A model generated the notes under the pieces. That model did not search any database and was not told the DNA's origin. It saw only the letters and a program-made list of their open reading frames with translations. A stretch of DNA of 64,000 bases from Novosphingobium sp. (GTDB lineage Bacteria; Pseudomonadota; Alphaproteobacteria; Sphingomonadales; Sphingomonadaceae): NCBI GenBank assembly GCA_024236175.1, contig JACKKY010000002.1, positions 806,001 to 870,000 of the forward strand, in the 5' to 3' direction. Below are positions 50,967 through 59,998 of the stretch, piece after piece. Each line of letters opens with the position of its first letter. Within the stretch, counting starts at the first letter, position 1. The translations under genes and the position numbers were made by a program.

Positions 50967-52667
50967 TCAGTTGTAGACCCCGTCGAAAAGCCCGGGATCG
51001 TCCGGCCCCGGCCTGATATCGGTTGCGCTCAGCCCATCGGGAAGCAGGAAGGCTTCGCTTGCGCCCTTGCGTAGGCGAACCTGCATGGTCCCGGCGGCGA
51101 GCCGGACCGGAGTGTCGTGCGTAACACCGTCGATTTCTATTTCGCCTCGGAAGGGCTGCCCGTTCGCCCGGTAGAGCATGAATCGCCCGGACGACGGGAC
51201 ATCGAATGTTTGAAGATCGCCGGCAATAAGATGCCGACCTACCATTCTGATGTTGGGCGAAACGGTAACGTAGCGATGCTGGAGGAGCGGATCGATCACC
51301 GGTTGGATTGCATCCAGCCGATAAGACCAGAGAATTACTCGAGGCGGCGAATCGCGAAGGGCTCGATATGCTTCTGACTCTTTGCCTTGTTCGAGCGTGA
51401 ACAGAATCCGGCGCCGGTCGAGCCAGAGCGGAGTGCTCTCTCGCCGGTTCGGCAACATGCCGATGCCATCGAAATATCCATCACCAGACCTCAGGATCGC
51501 ATCCGCGCGCGCAGTCAGATCCAGCTGCGCGCGATTGTCGAAGCGCAGGTAGTGCAGGTTCGTCGCGAAACTCAGAACCACGCTCGCTGCCAGCGCTATC
51601 AATGCAAGGCGTCGGGACGGACCCGCTGACGGAAGAAGGTCAAAAGCCTTCAGCGACCATAGCGCCAGAAACGGCAGCGCCATGATGAAGACGTAGGGCC
51701 ACGGCTCCGAATGCGCGAATACGAGCCCGGTTGTGACCACAGTGAATATCAGCGCGAGGCGCGCAGGACGGGCAAGTATCGCAATTCGCGCCATCGCAAC
51801 CGCCACGCCTGCAAAGCAGGCGACGTAGAGCACGACGTTGCGGCTCAGTGTCTGCCAAACGTAATGACGCAGGCCACCATAGACTTCCGCGCCTCCGCGA
51901 GTTGCCATGTCGAGCGGCGCCAGGAACAGGTTTTCGATCACGGGAAGCGGATTGGTTCCACCGAACAGGAGACAATAGGCAACCGCAGGCACCATCCAGC
52001 CGGCGACGAGCCAAACTCCACGCCGAATCCCCTGGAGGGGGCGACGCGCAAGGATGGCGTCGCCGAGCAGCGCAATGCCAAGCGCGACATCGAAATAGAC
52101 CGCCTTCTGCGTCGCAAGGAATGACAGGCCGGCAAGCACTCCCGCAAGGAACAAGGGTGTTCGCCGATCCAGATTGCCGCGCAGCACGGTGAGCAGCGCG
52201 CCAACTGCGAAAAACACTGCAAGCGGCTCGGAAATCGTCCGGAAGATGCGCTCCATGAACGTGGAGAAGCTGAGGAGAACCAGTACGATCAGCAGTGAAC
52301 GGGTCTTGTCCTCCCCGATCGCACGGGCGCAGGCGTAAACCATCGCGACCGTCGCACAAGCAAGCAGCGCGGTTTGCAGGCGCCCCGCCAACATAGTCGG
52401 TCCGGCCTCCAAGCCAAACCAGTGCACAGGCTCGTAGAACAGGGCGAAGCCGACTGCCTTGCCCGGCCACATCGTGTCGAAAAGGCCTTCGAAGAGGAAC
52501 TTCGACTGACCCAGCTGCCAGAACTCATCCATGACGAAACGACTGTTCCAGGCGAGCACGAACAGGAGGAGCAGCTTGAGCGCGATCGCGCCGGTCACCG
52601 GCGCAGCAAGGCGCGACATGATCACGGGCGCCTTTGGTGTGGATTGCAGGATCGTCGTTCCGCGCAT
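50967..52667 (-). CDS. GT-C-type membrane glycosyltransferase (PMT/ArnT-like)
   Basis: A 566-residue multi-pass membrane protein from ATG 52667 (AAAGAG upstream). After the first helix comes NSRFVMDEFWQLGQSK, an acidic Asp-Glu motif in the first periplasmic loop as in lipid-phosphosugar-using GT-C enzymes. About 10-12 helices follow to residue 390, and a C-terminal soluble beta-rich domain of about 170 residues. It would transfer a sugar from a polyprenyl-phosphate donor on the periplasmic side. The donor fits the polyprenyl-P GT2 at the head of the same operon. Acceptor unknown. Confidence 0.8.
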   Translation of the reverse strand: MRGTTILQSTPKAPVIMSRLAAPVTGAIALKLLLLFVLAWNSRFVMDEFWQLGQSKFLFEGLFDTMWPGKAVGFALFYEPVHWFGLEAGPTMLAGRLQTALLACATVAMVYACARAIGEDKTRSLLIVLVLLSFSTFMERIFRTISEPLAVFFAVGALLTVLRGNLDRRTPLFLAGVLAGLSFLATQKAVYFDVALGIALLGDAILARRPLQGIRRGVWLVAGWMVPAVAYCLLFGGTNPLPVIENLFLAPLDMATRGGAEVYGGLRHYVWQTLSRNVVLYVACFAGVAVAMARIAILARPARLALIFTVVTTGLVFAHSEPWPYVFIMALPFLALWSLKAFDLLPSAGPSRRLALIALAASVVLSFATNLHYLRFDNRAQLDLTARADAILRSGDGYFDGIGMLPNRRESTPLWLDRRRILFTLEQGKESEAYRALRDSPPRVILWSYRLDAIQPVIDPLLQHRYVTVSPNIRMVGRHLIAGDLQTFDVPSSGRFMLYRANGQPFRGEIEIDGVTHDTPVRLAAGTMQVRLRKGASEAFLLPDGLSATDIRPGPDDPGLFDGVYN

Positions 52668-52704
52668 GACTCTTTGACGTAGCCTAGGATGCCCCGGACA
52701 GGCT

Positions 52705-54273
52705 TCAGGCCGCTTCCTTCCCGGGCTGCACAACTTCCTCAATGCGGCCCTTCGGCACCTTGATGCGCGTGCCCCACGCCTCGTCGACGACGGCCTTGCC
52801 TGACAGCACCGGGGCGGGCTGCGCCTTCTCGCCGTTCACCAGCGAGAGCAGGAAATTCTTGAAGGCATTCACGGAGCGAACACCCTCTTGCGGATCGGTT
52901 ACCGCCTGGACCGCCTTGCGCAGCATGTAGCGCGGGCGGAAGTGGAAGCGGCGCACCGCCTGCTCACAGAAATCTTCCAGATCCTTGGCGGTGAGTCCCG
53001 GCAGGTTCAGAACACAGCGGTGCCCGCCGTCCGGGTTCAACCACTCGGCAAAGTCGTCGGTGGCGAGGAAGCCGTTCTCCTCGGCCCATTTGTAGGCGCC
53101 GGTTCCGGGATAAGGCATCACCGGATAGAATTGGGCACTGTCGGGATCGAGGTCGATTGCGAGGTTGAGCGTCTTCTGCAGCGTTTCACGGGTCTCGCCG
53201 GGAAAACCGACCATGAAGCAGCCATGGACGAGAATGCCAAGCTTGCGACAGTTCGCCATGAACTCCTGCTGCTTTTCCAAAGTCTGGCCCTTGCGCATAT
53301 TCACCAGCAGGGTCGCATCGCCGGATTCGAATCCGGTTGCGCATTGGCGCAGCCCTGCATCCTTCAGCGCCGCCAGGGTGTCGTAATCGACGTTGACGCG
53401 GATATTGGCGAAGAAAGGAAGGGTGACGCCTTCCTGCTTGACGAGCCTCGCGATCTCCTGCGCCCGTGCGCGGTCGGACGTGAAAGTGTCGTCCTCGAAG
53501 ACGATTTCCTTCACTTCGGGCATGTTCTCCTGAATCCATTTCATTTCCGCGACGACGTCGGCCGGGGAACGCGTGCGATAATCGTGGCCATGCATCACTT
53601 GCGGATAGACGCAATAGAAGCAGCGCGCCCGGCAGCCGCGCCCGCTGATCAGCATGACCATGGGACTGTTGGCGATGGTGAAAAGGTAGTTTCGCGGATT
53701 GAGGAATTGCTTGTAGACCGGTGCGGCCCAAGGCAGCGCATCCATATCGGTGATCATCGGACGTTCGCCATTGCGCTGCGGCCCGTTGCCTCCGCGCCAG
53801 GCGGTACCGAGAACGTCCTCCGTCGCCTCGCCCTTTTCCAGTGCGTCGGCGAGCTCGGAAATCGTATAGTCGTATTCACCGATAGCGACGAAATCGAGTT
53901 CCTCGCATTGGTCGAGCGCATCCGCCCACTCGGACGTCACATGCGTCCCCGTGCAACAGAATTTCGCTCCCGTCAGCACCGCCTTGAACATCCGGACGGT
54001 TTCGAGATCATGAGCGATACTGGGAGTAGACGTCTCTACGACAACAAGATCCGGCGCAAAATCCTTGAGCTTCGCAAGCGCGCCTTCGCGGTCGATCCCG
54101 TCGGCCGGGCAATCTATCAGCAGGCAATCATGTCCCCGCTCCATTGCGAGGCCGGTCGCATAGGCCAGCCAGTACGGGTAATACATCGTCCCTGACTTGA
54201 TCACCCCTGGGCTGCGCTGCGAGCGCGAAAAATGCCAGTCGTTAAGTGGCGGGTTGAGAAAAGCTATACGCAT
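52705..54273 (-). CDS. B12-binding-type radical SAM enzyme
   Basis: A 522-residue protein from ATG 54273 (MRIAFLNPPLNDWHFSRSQ). Residues 1-160 form a cobalamin-binding-like Rossmann domain without an obvious DxHxxG loop; then a radical SAM core with GRGCRARCFYCVYPQ (Cys 214, 218, 221), FEDDTFTSDRARAQEI, TGFESGDATLLVNMRKG and GCFMVGFPGETRET. Class B enzymes of this layout methylate unactivated carbon or rearrange rings. It follows the GT2-pyruvyltransferase gene by 5 bases. The target is probably the lipid or sugar made by the operon. Confidence 0.9.
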   Translation of the reverse strand: MRIAFLNPPLNDWHFSRSQRSPGVIKSGTMYYPYWLAYATGLAMERGHDCLLIDCPADGIDREGALAKLKDFAPDLVVVETSTPSIAHDLETVRMFKAVLTGAKFCCTGTHVTSEWADALDQCEELDFVAIGEYDYTISELADALEKGEATEDVLGTAWRGGNGPQRNGERPMITDMDALPWAAPVYKQFLNPRNYLFTIANSPMVMLISGRGCRARCFYCVYPQVMHGHDYRTRSPADVVAEMKWIQENMPEVKEIVFEDDTFTSDRARAQEIARLVKQEGVTLPFFANIRVNVDYDTLAALKDAGLRQCATGFESGDATLLVNMRKGQTLEKQQEFMANCRKLGILVHGCFMVGFPGETRETLQKTLNLAIDLDPDSAQFYPVMPYPGTGAYKWAEENGFLATDDFAEWLNPDGGHRCVLNLPGLTAKDLEDFCEQAVRRFHFRPRYMLRKAVQAVTDPQEGVRSVNAFKNFLLSLVNGEKAQPAPVLSGKAVVDEAWGTRIKVPKGRIEEVVQPGKEAA

Positions 54274-54278
54274 ATCAG

Positions 54279-56417
54279 TCAGGCCGCTTGTTGAATGGTT
54301 TGTCGGGCCGGCCGGAAACCGATCCGGAGCCAGCCGAGAAATTGGCGATACGCTTCGTCGAGGAGCGCCTGCTGCCGCTCGCGGGCGGCGCCAGTTGATG
54401 GAGGACGAGCTGAGCGATCGAGCACGTCGAGTGCTTCCACAGCCCAATCGCCATCCGCCATCTCCACGAGGCTGTCGATCTGCCCAGCCTGTTCGCAATA
54501 GGCGCGCACCTTGCCGGCGTAGTTGAGCGCGACAAAAGGCGTGCCCGTGTTGCTGGCGAAGATAATCGGATGCAGACGCATGGAGATTAGCGCCTTCGCC
54601 CCGACAATGCAGCCCTGCACCTCGCCCGGCAGGAGCACGTCCGTATCGACGATTTCTATGCCGTCGAAAGGAGCCGCAATGCGCCTCGCAAACGCATCAT
54701 CCTCAGGATTCATTGTCGGCAGGATGGCTATTCGCTCGCCGCGATTCTGCAGAGTGGCGATGAGCCTGCGCCAGTTCCCGACGCTTGCGTCTATCTCGGT
54801 GCTATCGAGCGCGTAGATGTTCTCGAAGCTCGACCAGGCGCAGGGAGAAATCAGGATCTTGCCCTCGCCAAGTGCCGTGCGCCTGCCGGCAAGTTCGATC
54901 GCCGGGTCACTTGCGGTGAACGCCTGCGAGTAGCCGCAGGAGCGCAAGAGTTGCGTGGAGGCCTCGTCGCGCGTGACGATCAGCGAGTCCCGCGAGAAGG
55001 CCAGCCGCAGCAAGGCACGCGAGATGCCCCTGCGCAAGGGTCCCGCGCCGATGCAGTAGACGCCGGTTGCAGTCCCGAAGGCGCGTGCGAACGCCAGGAT
55101 TGCGCAAACCGCGATGTGCTTTGCCATGCTGAGATCGTGGAGCCACTGACCGCCGGCGATCACGATCGCGCGAAACCGCACGAGGACCACGACCAGCCGG
55201 GGCAAGGCCAGAAAAGCGCTCTGGCCAACCGCACGCGAGGATTGTTGGGGCGCCAGCATGTCGGCAATGAGCAGCTCCCTGGCGTGCGCATGCCTGGGAA
55301 CCGGCCGGACGTCGAAGCCGCTTGGACCGATTGCGCCAAGGTAAAGGTCGAGCCTGGCATCACACTCGCCGATCGCTTCGACAAGTCTGCCGGAAACGCA
55401 TGTACTGATCGCCTCGTCGCCCTTGTTGCCGGCATTCTTGAGCGCAAGCATCGCGATACGCGACCGCCCGCCTCGCACAATCTCGCCGTCTCCTTTCCGG
55501 AGCAGGCCTTCGATCTGGCCGAAACCATAGGCGAGATGGGTCGCCGCAAAGAGCAGGACCAACCGCGCCCACAGCAGCGGCCGACCAGCGCGCAATGCGA
55601 TCCATGCTGCATAGAAAGCGATCAGGGGCAGGTAGAGCGGCAAGCCGGGAATGGTCAGCGGCGGGAGCAACAGCAGAGGAGAGGCAGCCTTGGGATGACG
55701 GTGGACAAGCCAGGTCCGCCCCCTTCCGTATCCACGCATGTTTCGCGCCCAGGATGCGAGATCGGCGCGCTGGCGATGAATGACGGTCGCGTCCGGCGTT
55801 GCGTAGAGCTTGAGCCCCAGATCGGTCAGCCGGTGCGACAGGTCTTCGTCCTCGCCCATGCGCGCGAAGCGGGGATCGTACCCGCCGACAAGCTGCAGGG
55901 CGTCGGTTCTGTACATGACGTTGAGGCCCGGCAGATGGTCTACAAACCTGCCACGGGTGGGGACCTGGCCCTGAACCGACCCTCTCGAGCCCAGGAACGT
56001 CGCCAGCATCAGGCCGAGCGCGTCGTAGTGCGCCGATTCTCCCGAAGGCGGGCGATTGCCACCACCCACCGCCGCGGCGCCGGTTGCAAGCGCTGCATGC
56101 ATCAGCCGGCTCAGCCAGTCACGCGGTGCGATGCAGTCGGCATCGAGAAAAGCCACATACTCGCTTCTGGCCGCTTGCCAGCCGATGTCGCGATTGCGGC
56201 TGATCGACCGTGTCGGACTCGAAATCACCTTCAGGTCGGGCAAGGTGGCCCGCGCCTTCGCGACGGTTGCGTCAGTCGAACCGTCATCCACGAGGATGAC
56301 CGAGAAATCAGGATAGTCCTGCACGCCGAGCGAACCGAGGCAATCGGCGATCTTCGCTTCCTCATTGCGCGCAACCACCACGACTGTGACGGCGGGATCC
56401 TTGCTATGGCCGGTCAC
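54279..56417 (-). CDS. Fusion of GT2 glycosyltransferase and polysaccharide pyruvyl transferase
   Basis: A 712-residue two-enzyme protein. Residues 8-240 are a GT2/GT-A domain: VVVVARNEE, DDGSTD, FLDADC (DxD at 92-94) and GEDEDLSHRL (acidic base). Two or three membrane helices lie at about 247-300. Residues 318-690 are a pyruvyl-transferase domain: NAGNKGDEA, IVIAGGQWLHD, MRLHPIIFASNTGTPFVALNYAGKV (613-637), as in CsaB and WcaK. One chain could add a sugar and then a pyruvate ketal. Overlaps the upstream gene by 4 bases (ATGA). I know of no described protein with this order. Confidence 0.88.
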   Translation of the reverse strand: MTGHSKDPAVTVVVVARNEEAKIADCLGSLGVQDYPDFSVILVDDGSTDATVAKARATLPDLKVISSPTRSISRNRDIGWQAARSEYVAFLDADCIAPRDWLSRLMHAALATGAAAVGGGNRPPSGESAHYDALGLMLATFLGSRGSVQGQVPTRGRFVDHLPGLNVMYRTDALQLVGGYDPRFARMGEDEDLSHRLTDLGLKLYATPDATVIHRQRADLASWARNMRGYGRGRTWLVHRHPKAASPLLLLPPLTIPGLPLYLPLIAFYAAWIALRAGRPLLWARLVLLFAATHLAYGFGQIEGLLRKGDGEIVRGGRSRIAMLALKNAGNKGDEAISTCVSGRLVEAIGECDARLDLYLGAIGPSGFDVRPVPRHAHARELLIADMLAPQQSSRAVGQSAFLALPRLVVVLVRFRAIVIAGGQWLHDLSMAKHIAVCAILAFARAFGTATGVYCIGAGPLRRGISRALLRLAFSRDSLIVTRDEASTQLLRSCGYSQAFTASDPAIELAGRRTALGEGKILISPCAWSSFENIYALDSTEIDASVGNWRRLIATLQNRGERIAILPTMNPEDDAFARRIAAPFDGIEIVDTDVLLPGEVQGCIVGAKALISMRLHPIIFASNTGTPFVALNYAGKVRAYCEQAGQIDSLVEMADGDWAVEALDVLDRSARPPSTGAARERQQALLDEAYRQFLGWLRIGFRPARQTIQQAA

Positions 56418-57451
56418 GGCTGACGCCTCCGGCGCAGGAGCCCAAAGGCCGGCAGCGCTGCAAGCGTCATCGCCAGCATGCCGACAATGCGAAGATCGAT
56501 CGCGAAACGAGCAGCGACCTGAAGGTCATAGCCGCGAAGCGCGAGGACGCCCGACCACGTCCATTCGCGAATGCCGAGTTGCCCCGGAGTCAGTGCTGCG
56601 AGCTGCGTCGCCTGGACAATGGTGAAGCCCGGTATGGCGTCGCTCATCGCCAGAGGCAGGCCAAAGGCGATGATCAGCAACGGAATTCGTGCCAGTATCG
56701 TGAAATAGCGAAGCACCGAGATGGCGTAGATTTCGAGCATGAAACGCTGCGAGAGCAGCCCTGCCGCAGCACTGCGCTGAAACAACTCGACTAGCTTGCG
56801 AAGCCTGGGCGCAAATCGCTCAAGAACCGCAACGACGCGCACTGCAGGATCGATAAAACGCAGGCTCAATACGCCAGCCAGCAAGGCCGCGATTGTCACT
56901 GCCGACCATTGTGCCAGCGTACCGCCGAGGCTCCAGACGATCAGTGCAGGCACTGCCATCACGACAAGCACGATCACGTCGAACACCTGCTCGAACAGCG
57001 ACGTTCCGGCACCCTGGCTTGCCGCCAGGCCATACCAGCGTTTCACAGCCCAGCCGCGCACGATGATCGAAGCCAGATAGACGGTCAGAAAATGCGAAAG
57101 AAAGGCCGCAAGCGCCGTGCATCCGTAATAGAAGGATGACGGAACACGCTGCTGCGAACTGCCCGTCATTTCGAGCACACGCCGCCATTTCCACGCACTG
57201 CACCAGATCTGGAGGACTGTCAGACCGGTGATGGCCGCGACCATCCACAGCGGCGCCGTAATAAGCGTCTGCAACACATCGTCGCCGGTCAGCCCCGTCC
57301 ACGCACCGAGCGCGACGGTACAGGCAAGCGCGAGCGCGAACAGAAACAGGCTCCAGGCGATCGCGCCAGTTCTCGACCTGACGGGATCATCGATCGCCTG
57401 CTCGGGCATCGCGGGCGTTGCGGCTAGCGGAAAGGAAGCGTCAGAAGCCAT
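56414..57451 (-). CDS. LPG-synthase-TM / flippase-like membrane protein
   Basis: A 345-residue protein with about eight membrane helices. Motifs FYYGCTALAAFLSHFLTVYLASIIVRGWAVKRWYGL, SLFEQVFDVIVLVVMAV and LAALTPGQLGIREWTWSG match the lysylphosphatidylglycerol synthase TM (UPF0104, AglD-linked) family. The soluble aminoacyl-transferase domain of MprF is missing, so it is probably a lipid flippase or transporter-type module. It overlaps the GT2 gene before it by 11 bases and the fusion gene after it by 4. Confidence 0.85.
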   Translation of the reverse strand: MASDASFPLAATPAMPEQAIDDPVRSRTGAIAWSLFLFALALACTVALGAWTGLTGDDVLQTLITAPLWMVAAITGLTVLQIWCSAWKWRRVLEMTGSSQQRVPSSFYYGCTALAAFLSHFLTVYLASIIVRGWAVKRWYGLAASQGAGTSLFEQVFDVIVLVVMAVPALIVWSLGGTLAQWSAVTIAALLAGVLSLRFIDPAVRVVAVLERFAPRLRKLVELFQRSAAAGLLSQRFMLEIYAISVLRYFTILARIPLLIIAFGLPLAMSDAIPGFTIVQATQLAALTPGQLGIREWTWSGVLALRGYDLQVAARFAIDLRIVGMLAMTLAALPAFGLLRRRRQP

Positions 57452-58718
57452 GCCGGTGGCTTAGATTATCGAGCAGGAGCTTGAGGACGAAGCCGGTCAG
57501 CACCATCGTCACGCCAGCCACGCAAGCGGTGGTGATGACGAAAGCGAGATGGACCGACTGCTCCATGCTGCCGCCCACGAATATCCAGCGCAGCGCAAGC
57601 AGGAGGTCTGCCACGAAGCCGGCGCCCGCGAGGATCGCGCCGAGGAAGACCAGCCCCTCCACGGGACGCGCCCGAGCCAGCCAGGGCACCATCTTCTCGC
57701 CCTCGACCGGGTGGTAGCTGGCGATCGCGACTTTTGCGAGGGTACCCAGCAGGATGGCCGAAAGCCCGATCAGGGTCGACATGGTCGCCAAGGCGACGAA
57801 ATGGATACCCAGGAAATGGCCGAACAGGCGGACCGGACCCGCGGAAAGTGCGGCAAGCCCCACAACGCCCAGCACCAGCATGGCGAATCCCGGCACCAGG
57901 TAGACCATGTCCGGCGCGCGGGCGATAATCAGGCGCAGGTGCCGCCAGCCGTCGCGGAACGAGCGCAAATGCGGCGGCCTGTCGCGCTTGTCCGGATAGA
58001 GCTTGATCGGCACCTCGCGGATAGCGAGCCCGGCGCGATGCGCATTGATCACCATTTCCGAAGCGAATTCCATGCCGGGCGAGCGAGCACCCATTCTGGC
58101 GAAAGCCTCGCGAGTGAAGCCGCGCATCCCGCAGTGGAAATCGCGGATCGGCGAACGGTAAAGCCAGCGACCGATGGCGGAGAGCACCGGATTTCCGAGA
58201 TACTTGTGCAGCGGCGGCATTGCTCCGGGTTCGATGCCGCCCGCAAACCGGTTGCCGATCACGAAGTCAGCGCCATCCTCGAGGGCGTCGATGAAAACGT
58301 CTAGCCTGCTCCAGTCATAGGAATCGTCGGCGTCGGCCATGATGAGGTATTTGCCGCGCGAAGCCTCCGCCGCAGCCCGGATCGCAGCACCATAGCCGCG
58401 GATCGGCTGGTGGATGACGCGCGCACCCAGCTCTTCGGCAATCTTCACCGATTTGTCGGTCGAGCCATTGTCGCCGACTACGATTTCGCCACGTATACCC
58501 CGTTTCTCGAACGCTTCCAGCGCTTTGCGAATGCAGATTCCGAGCGTCTTCTCTTCGTTCAGGCAGGGAATTACAGCCGAGACAAGTGGAAGCGAGGCCT
58601 GCGTATCTATACCGAAACCGGCAAGCTCTTCATGCGCCAGCGTGTGCTCGTGGAAGCCTTCGGTCCACGCATCTGCAGCGTCCATCGCCGACGCTAGGAA
58701 ATTCTGGTTTGCATCCAT
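57441..58718 (-). CDS. Polyprenyl-phosphate-type GT2 glycosyltransferase
   Basis: A 425-residue enzyme from ATG 58718; an upstream start at 58790 is possible. The GT2 domain (about 44-280) has SAVIPCLNEEKTLG, GDNGSTDKS, RGKYLIMADADDSYDW (DADD), RDFHCGMRGFTREAF and EFASEMVINAHRAGLAIREVPI, matching dolichol/polyprenyl-phosphate mannose or glucose synthases. The C-terminal 150 residues have four membrane helices, as in GtrB-like forms. It heads the six-gene operon and probably makes the lipid-phosphate sugar for the GT-C enzyme. Confidence 0.9.
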   Translation of the reverse strand: MDANQNFLASAMDAADAWTEGFHEHTLAHEELAGFGIDTQASLPLVSAVIPCLNEEKTLGICIRKALEAFEKRGIRGEIVVGDNGSTDKSVKIAEELGARVIHQPIRGYGAAIRAAAEASRGKYLIMADADDSYDWSRLDVFIDALEDGADFVIGNRFAGGIEPGAMPPLHKYLGNPVLSAIGRWLYRSPIRDFHCGMRGFTREAFARMGARSPGMEFASEMVINAHRAGLAIREVPIKLYPDKRDRPPHLRSFRDGWRHLRLIIARAPDMVYLVPGFAMLVLGVVGLAALSAGPVRLFGHFLGIHFVALATMSTLIGLSAILLGTLAKVAIASYHPVEGEKMVPWLARARPVEGLVFLGAILAGAGFVADLLLALRWIFVGGSMEQSVHLAFVITTACVAGVTMVLTGFVLKLLLDNLSHRHGF

Positions 58719-58975
58719 GTATTTCCGCCAAGTCAGTCCGGAATTCGCTTGGTGGCGCTCAAGGGCACCGATCACGCGCTCTTCAGCCAACTTCCTAGGG
58801 TGACGTGGGTTAACAAATCGTAAGATATCCTAAGAATTTGCTGCATTGTCCCGGCCGCGAGGAAGAAGCGCGCGATGCGTAACGCGGTCGCAAAATCCGG
58901 CTTTCGCAAGCTCCGCCAAAAGGCATTGGTTAACTATTCGTGGCTAGACGGGACCGCATGACATGAATCCACAGG
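58719..58975. other. Divergent intergenic region of glycan operon and PAP2 gene
   Basis: About 257 bases without a gene, shared by two divergent transcripts. GGTTAAC occurs near 58808 and 58928, once near each gene. A single TTAAC half is too little to call CtrA. The middle (about 58800-58860) is AT-rich for this genome and is the best place for both promoters. Confidence 0.5.
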
Positions 58976-59998
58976 ATGCGGTCGACTACTGTGATCAAAG
59001 AGCGCGAATGGATCGTTCCGGCAATCCTGCTGACCGTGGTCACAGGCATCGTCGCCCTGTCTTTCATTCCGAACTCGTCCGGCCTGATCCCGGCGCTCAA
59101 CATCCTCCCTGCCTGGATGGCCGCCGCTGCGGTAATCGGAAGCATAACCGCGATCCTCTCGATGGCGGCAAGAGGAGTGAGCAGTCCCGTCGACGAATTA
59201 CGCAGCGTCGACCGGCGGCGCGCCGTCTATGTGACCAGCGTCATCCTGCTTGCCGGGCTCAACATGATCGCATTCATGTGGATGAAACCGCTGCTCAATT
59301 ATCTTGTCCCGTTCTGGGCCGATCCCATGCTTGCCAACCTCGATCACGCGATCTTCCTGGGTCATGATCCCTGGAAACTGTTCGCATGGCTGAACTTCCC
59401 CTGGTCGGGCCTCGTCTACCATCAGTTCTGGTTCGCGATGATGATCCTGATGCTGCTGGTGGTAGCGATCGCACCGCCCTCGCCCCAGAAATCAGCGGTG
59501 ATGCTCAGCTACTTCCTGCTCTGGTCGATTGTCGGGCCGGTCATCCATACGCTGATGCCGGCCGCCGGACCGATTTTCTATGAACGGATGGGCTACGGTG
59601 GCCGGTTCGACGGACTTGCACCCGGACCGGAGACGCAGTGGGTCGCCGATTACCTCTGGTCGATCTATTCCAGCGAGAGCTTCGGAGCAGGCAGCGGAAT
59701 TTCCGCAATGCCTTCGATGCATGTGACCATCACCGTCTGGATGATGATCGCGGTCTGGATGTTCGCCCGCCAGTTCGTCCTGCCCGCGCTTGTGGCAGGA
59801 AGCGCCATCTTCCTTCTGTCGATCTCGCTCGGTTGGCATTACGCCATCGACGGCATCGCCGGCGCCGTCGCAGCGGTGGGCTGCTTCCTGATCGCCTTGC
59901 TCTACTATCGAAAGCGTTGCACCAAGTCCGAAGAGCCCGAGCCCGAAGCGCCCTCGGAGACCGACCAGCCGCCCGGCAAGCCGGCGATCCTCGCCTGA
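58976..59998 (+). CDS. PAP2/Aur1-like membrane phosphatase or phosphotransferase
   Basis: A 340-residue protein with about eight membrane helices. The C-terminal half has PAP2_3 motifs: SGISAMPSMHVTITV (His 249) and SLGWHYAIDGIAG (His 288, Asp 292). In Aur1 (inositol phosphorylceramide synthase) and its bacterial relatives the same motifs bind the phospholipid substrate, so a sphingolipid head-group transferase is possible alongside a lipid phosphatase. ATG 58976 is used; GTG 58991 is an alternative. It is divergent from the glycan operon and may recycle its polyprenyl carrier. Confidence 0.82.
   Translation: MRSTTVIKEREWIVPAILLTVVTGIVALSFIPNSSGLIPALNILPAWMAAAAVIGSITAILSMAARGVSSPVDELRSVDRRRAVYVTSVILLAGLNMIAFMWMKPLLNYLVPFWADPMLANLDHAIFLGHDPWKLFAWLNFPWSGLVYHQFWFAMMILMLLVVAIAPPSPQKSAVMLSYFLLWSIVGPVIHTLMPAAGPIFYERMGYGGRFDGLAPGPETQWVADYLWSIYSSESFGAGSGISAMPSMHVTITVWMMIAVWMFARQFVLPALVAGSAIFLLSISLGWHYAIDGIAGAVAAVGCFLIALLYYRKRCTKSEEPEPEAPSETDQPPGKPAILA

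Noticed and set aside
48892..58975. att duplication flanking the glycan operon
   Set aside because: I found no second copy of the tRNA-Val 3' end by eye and no integrase.
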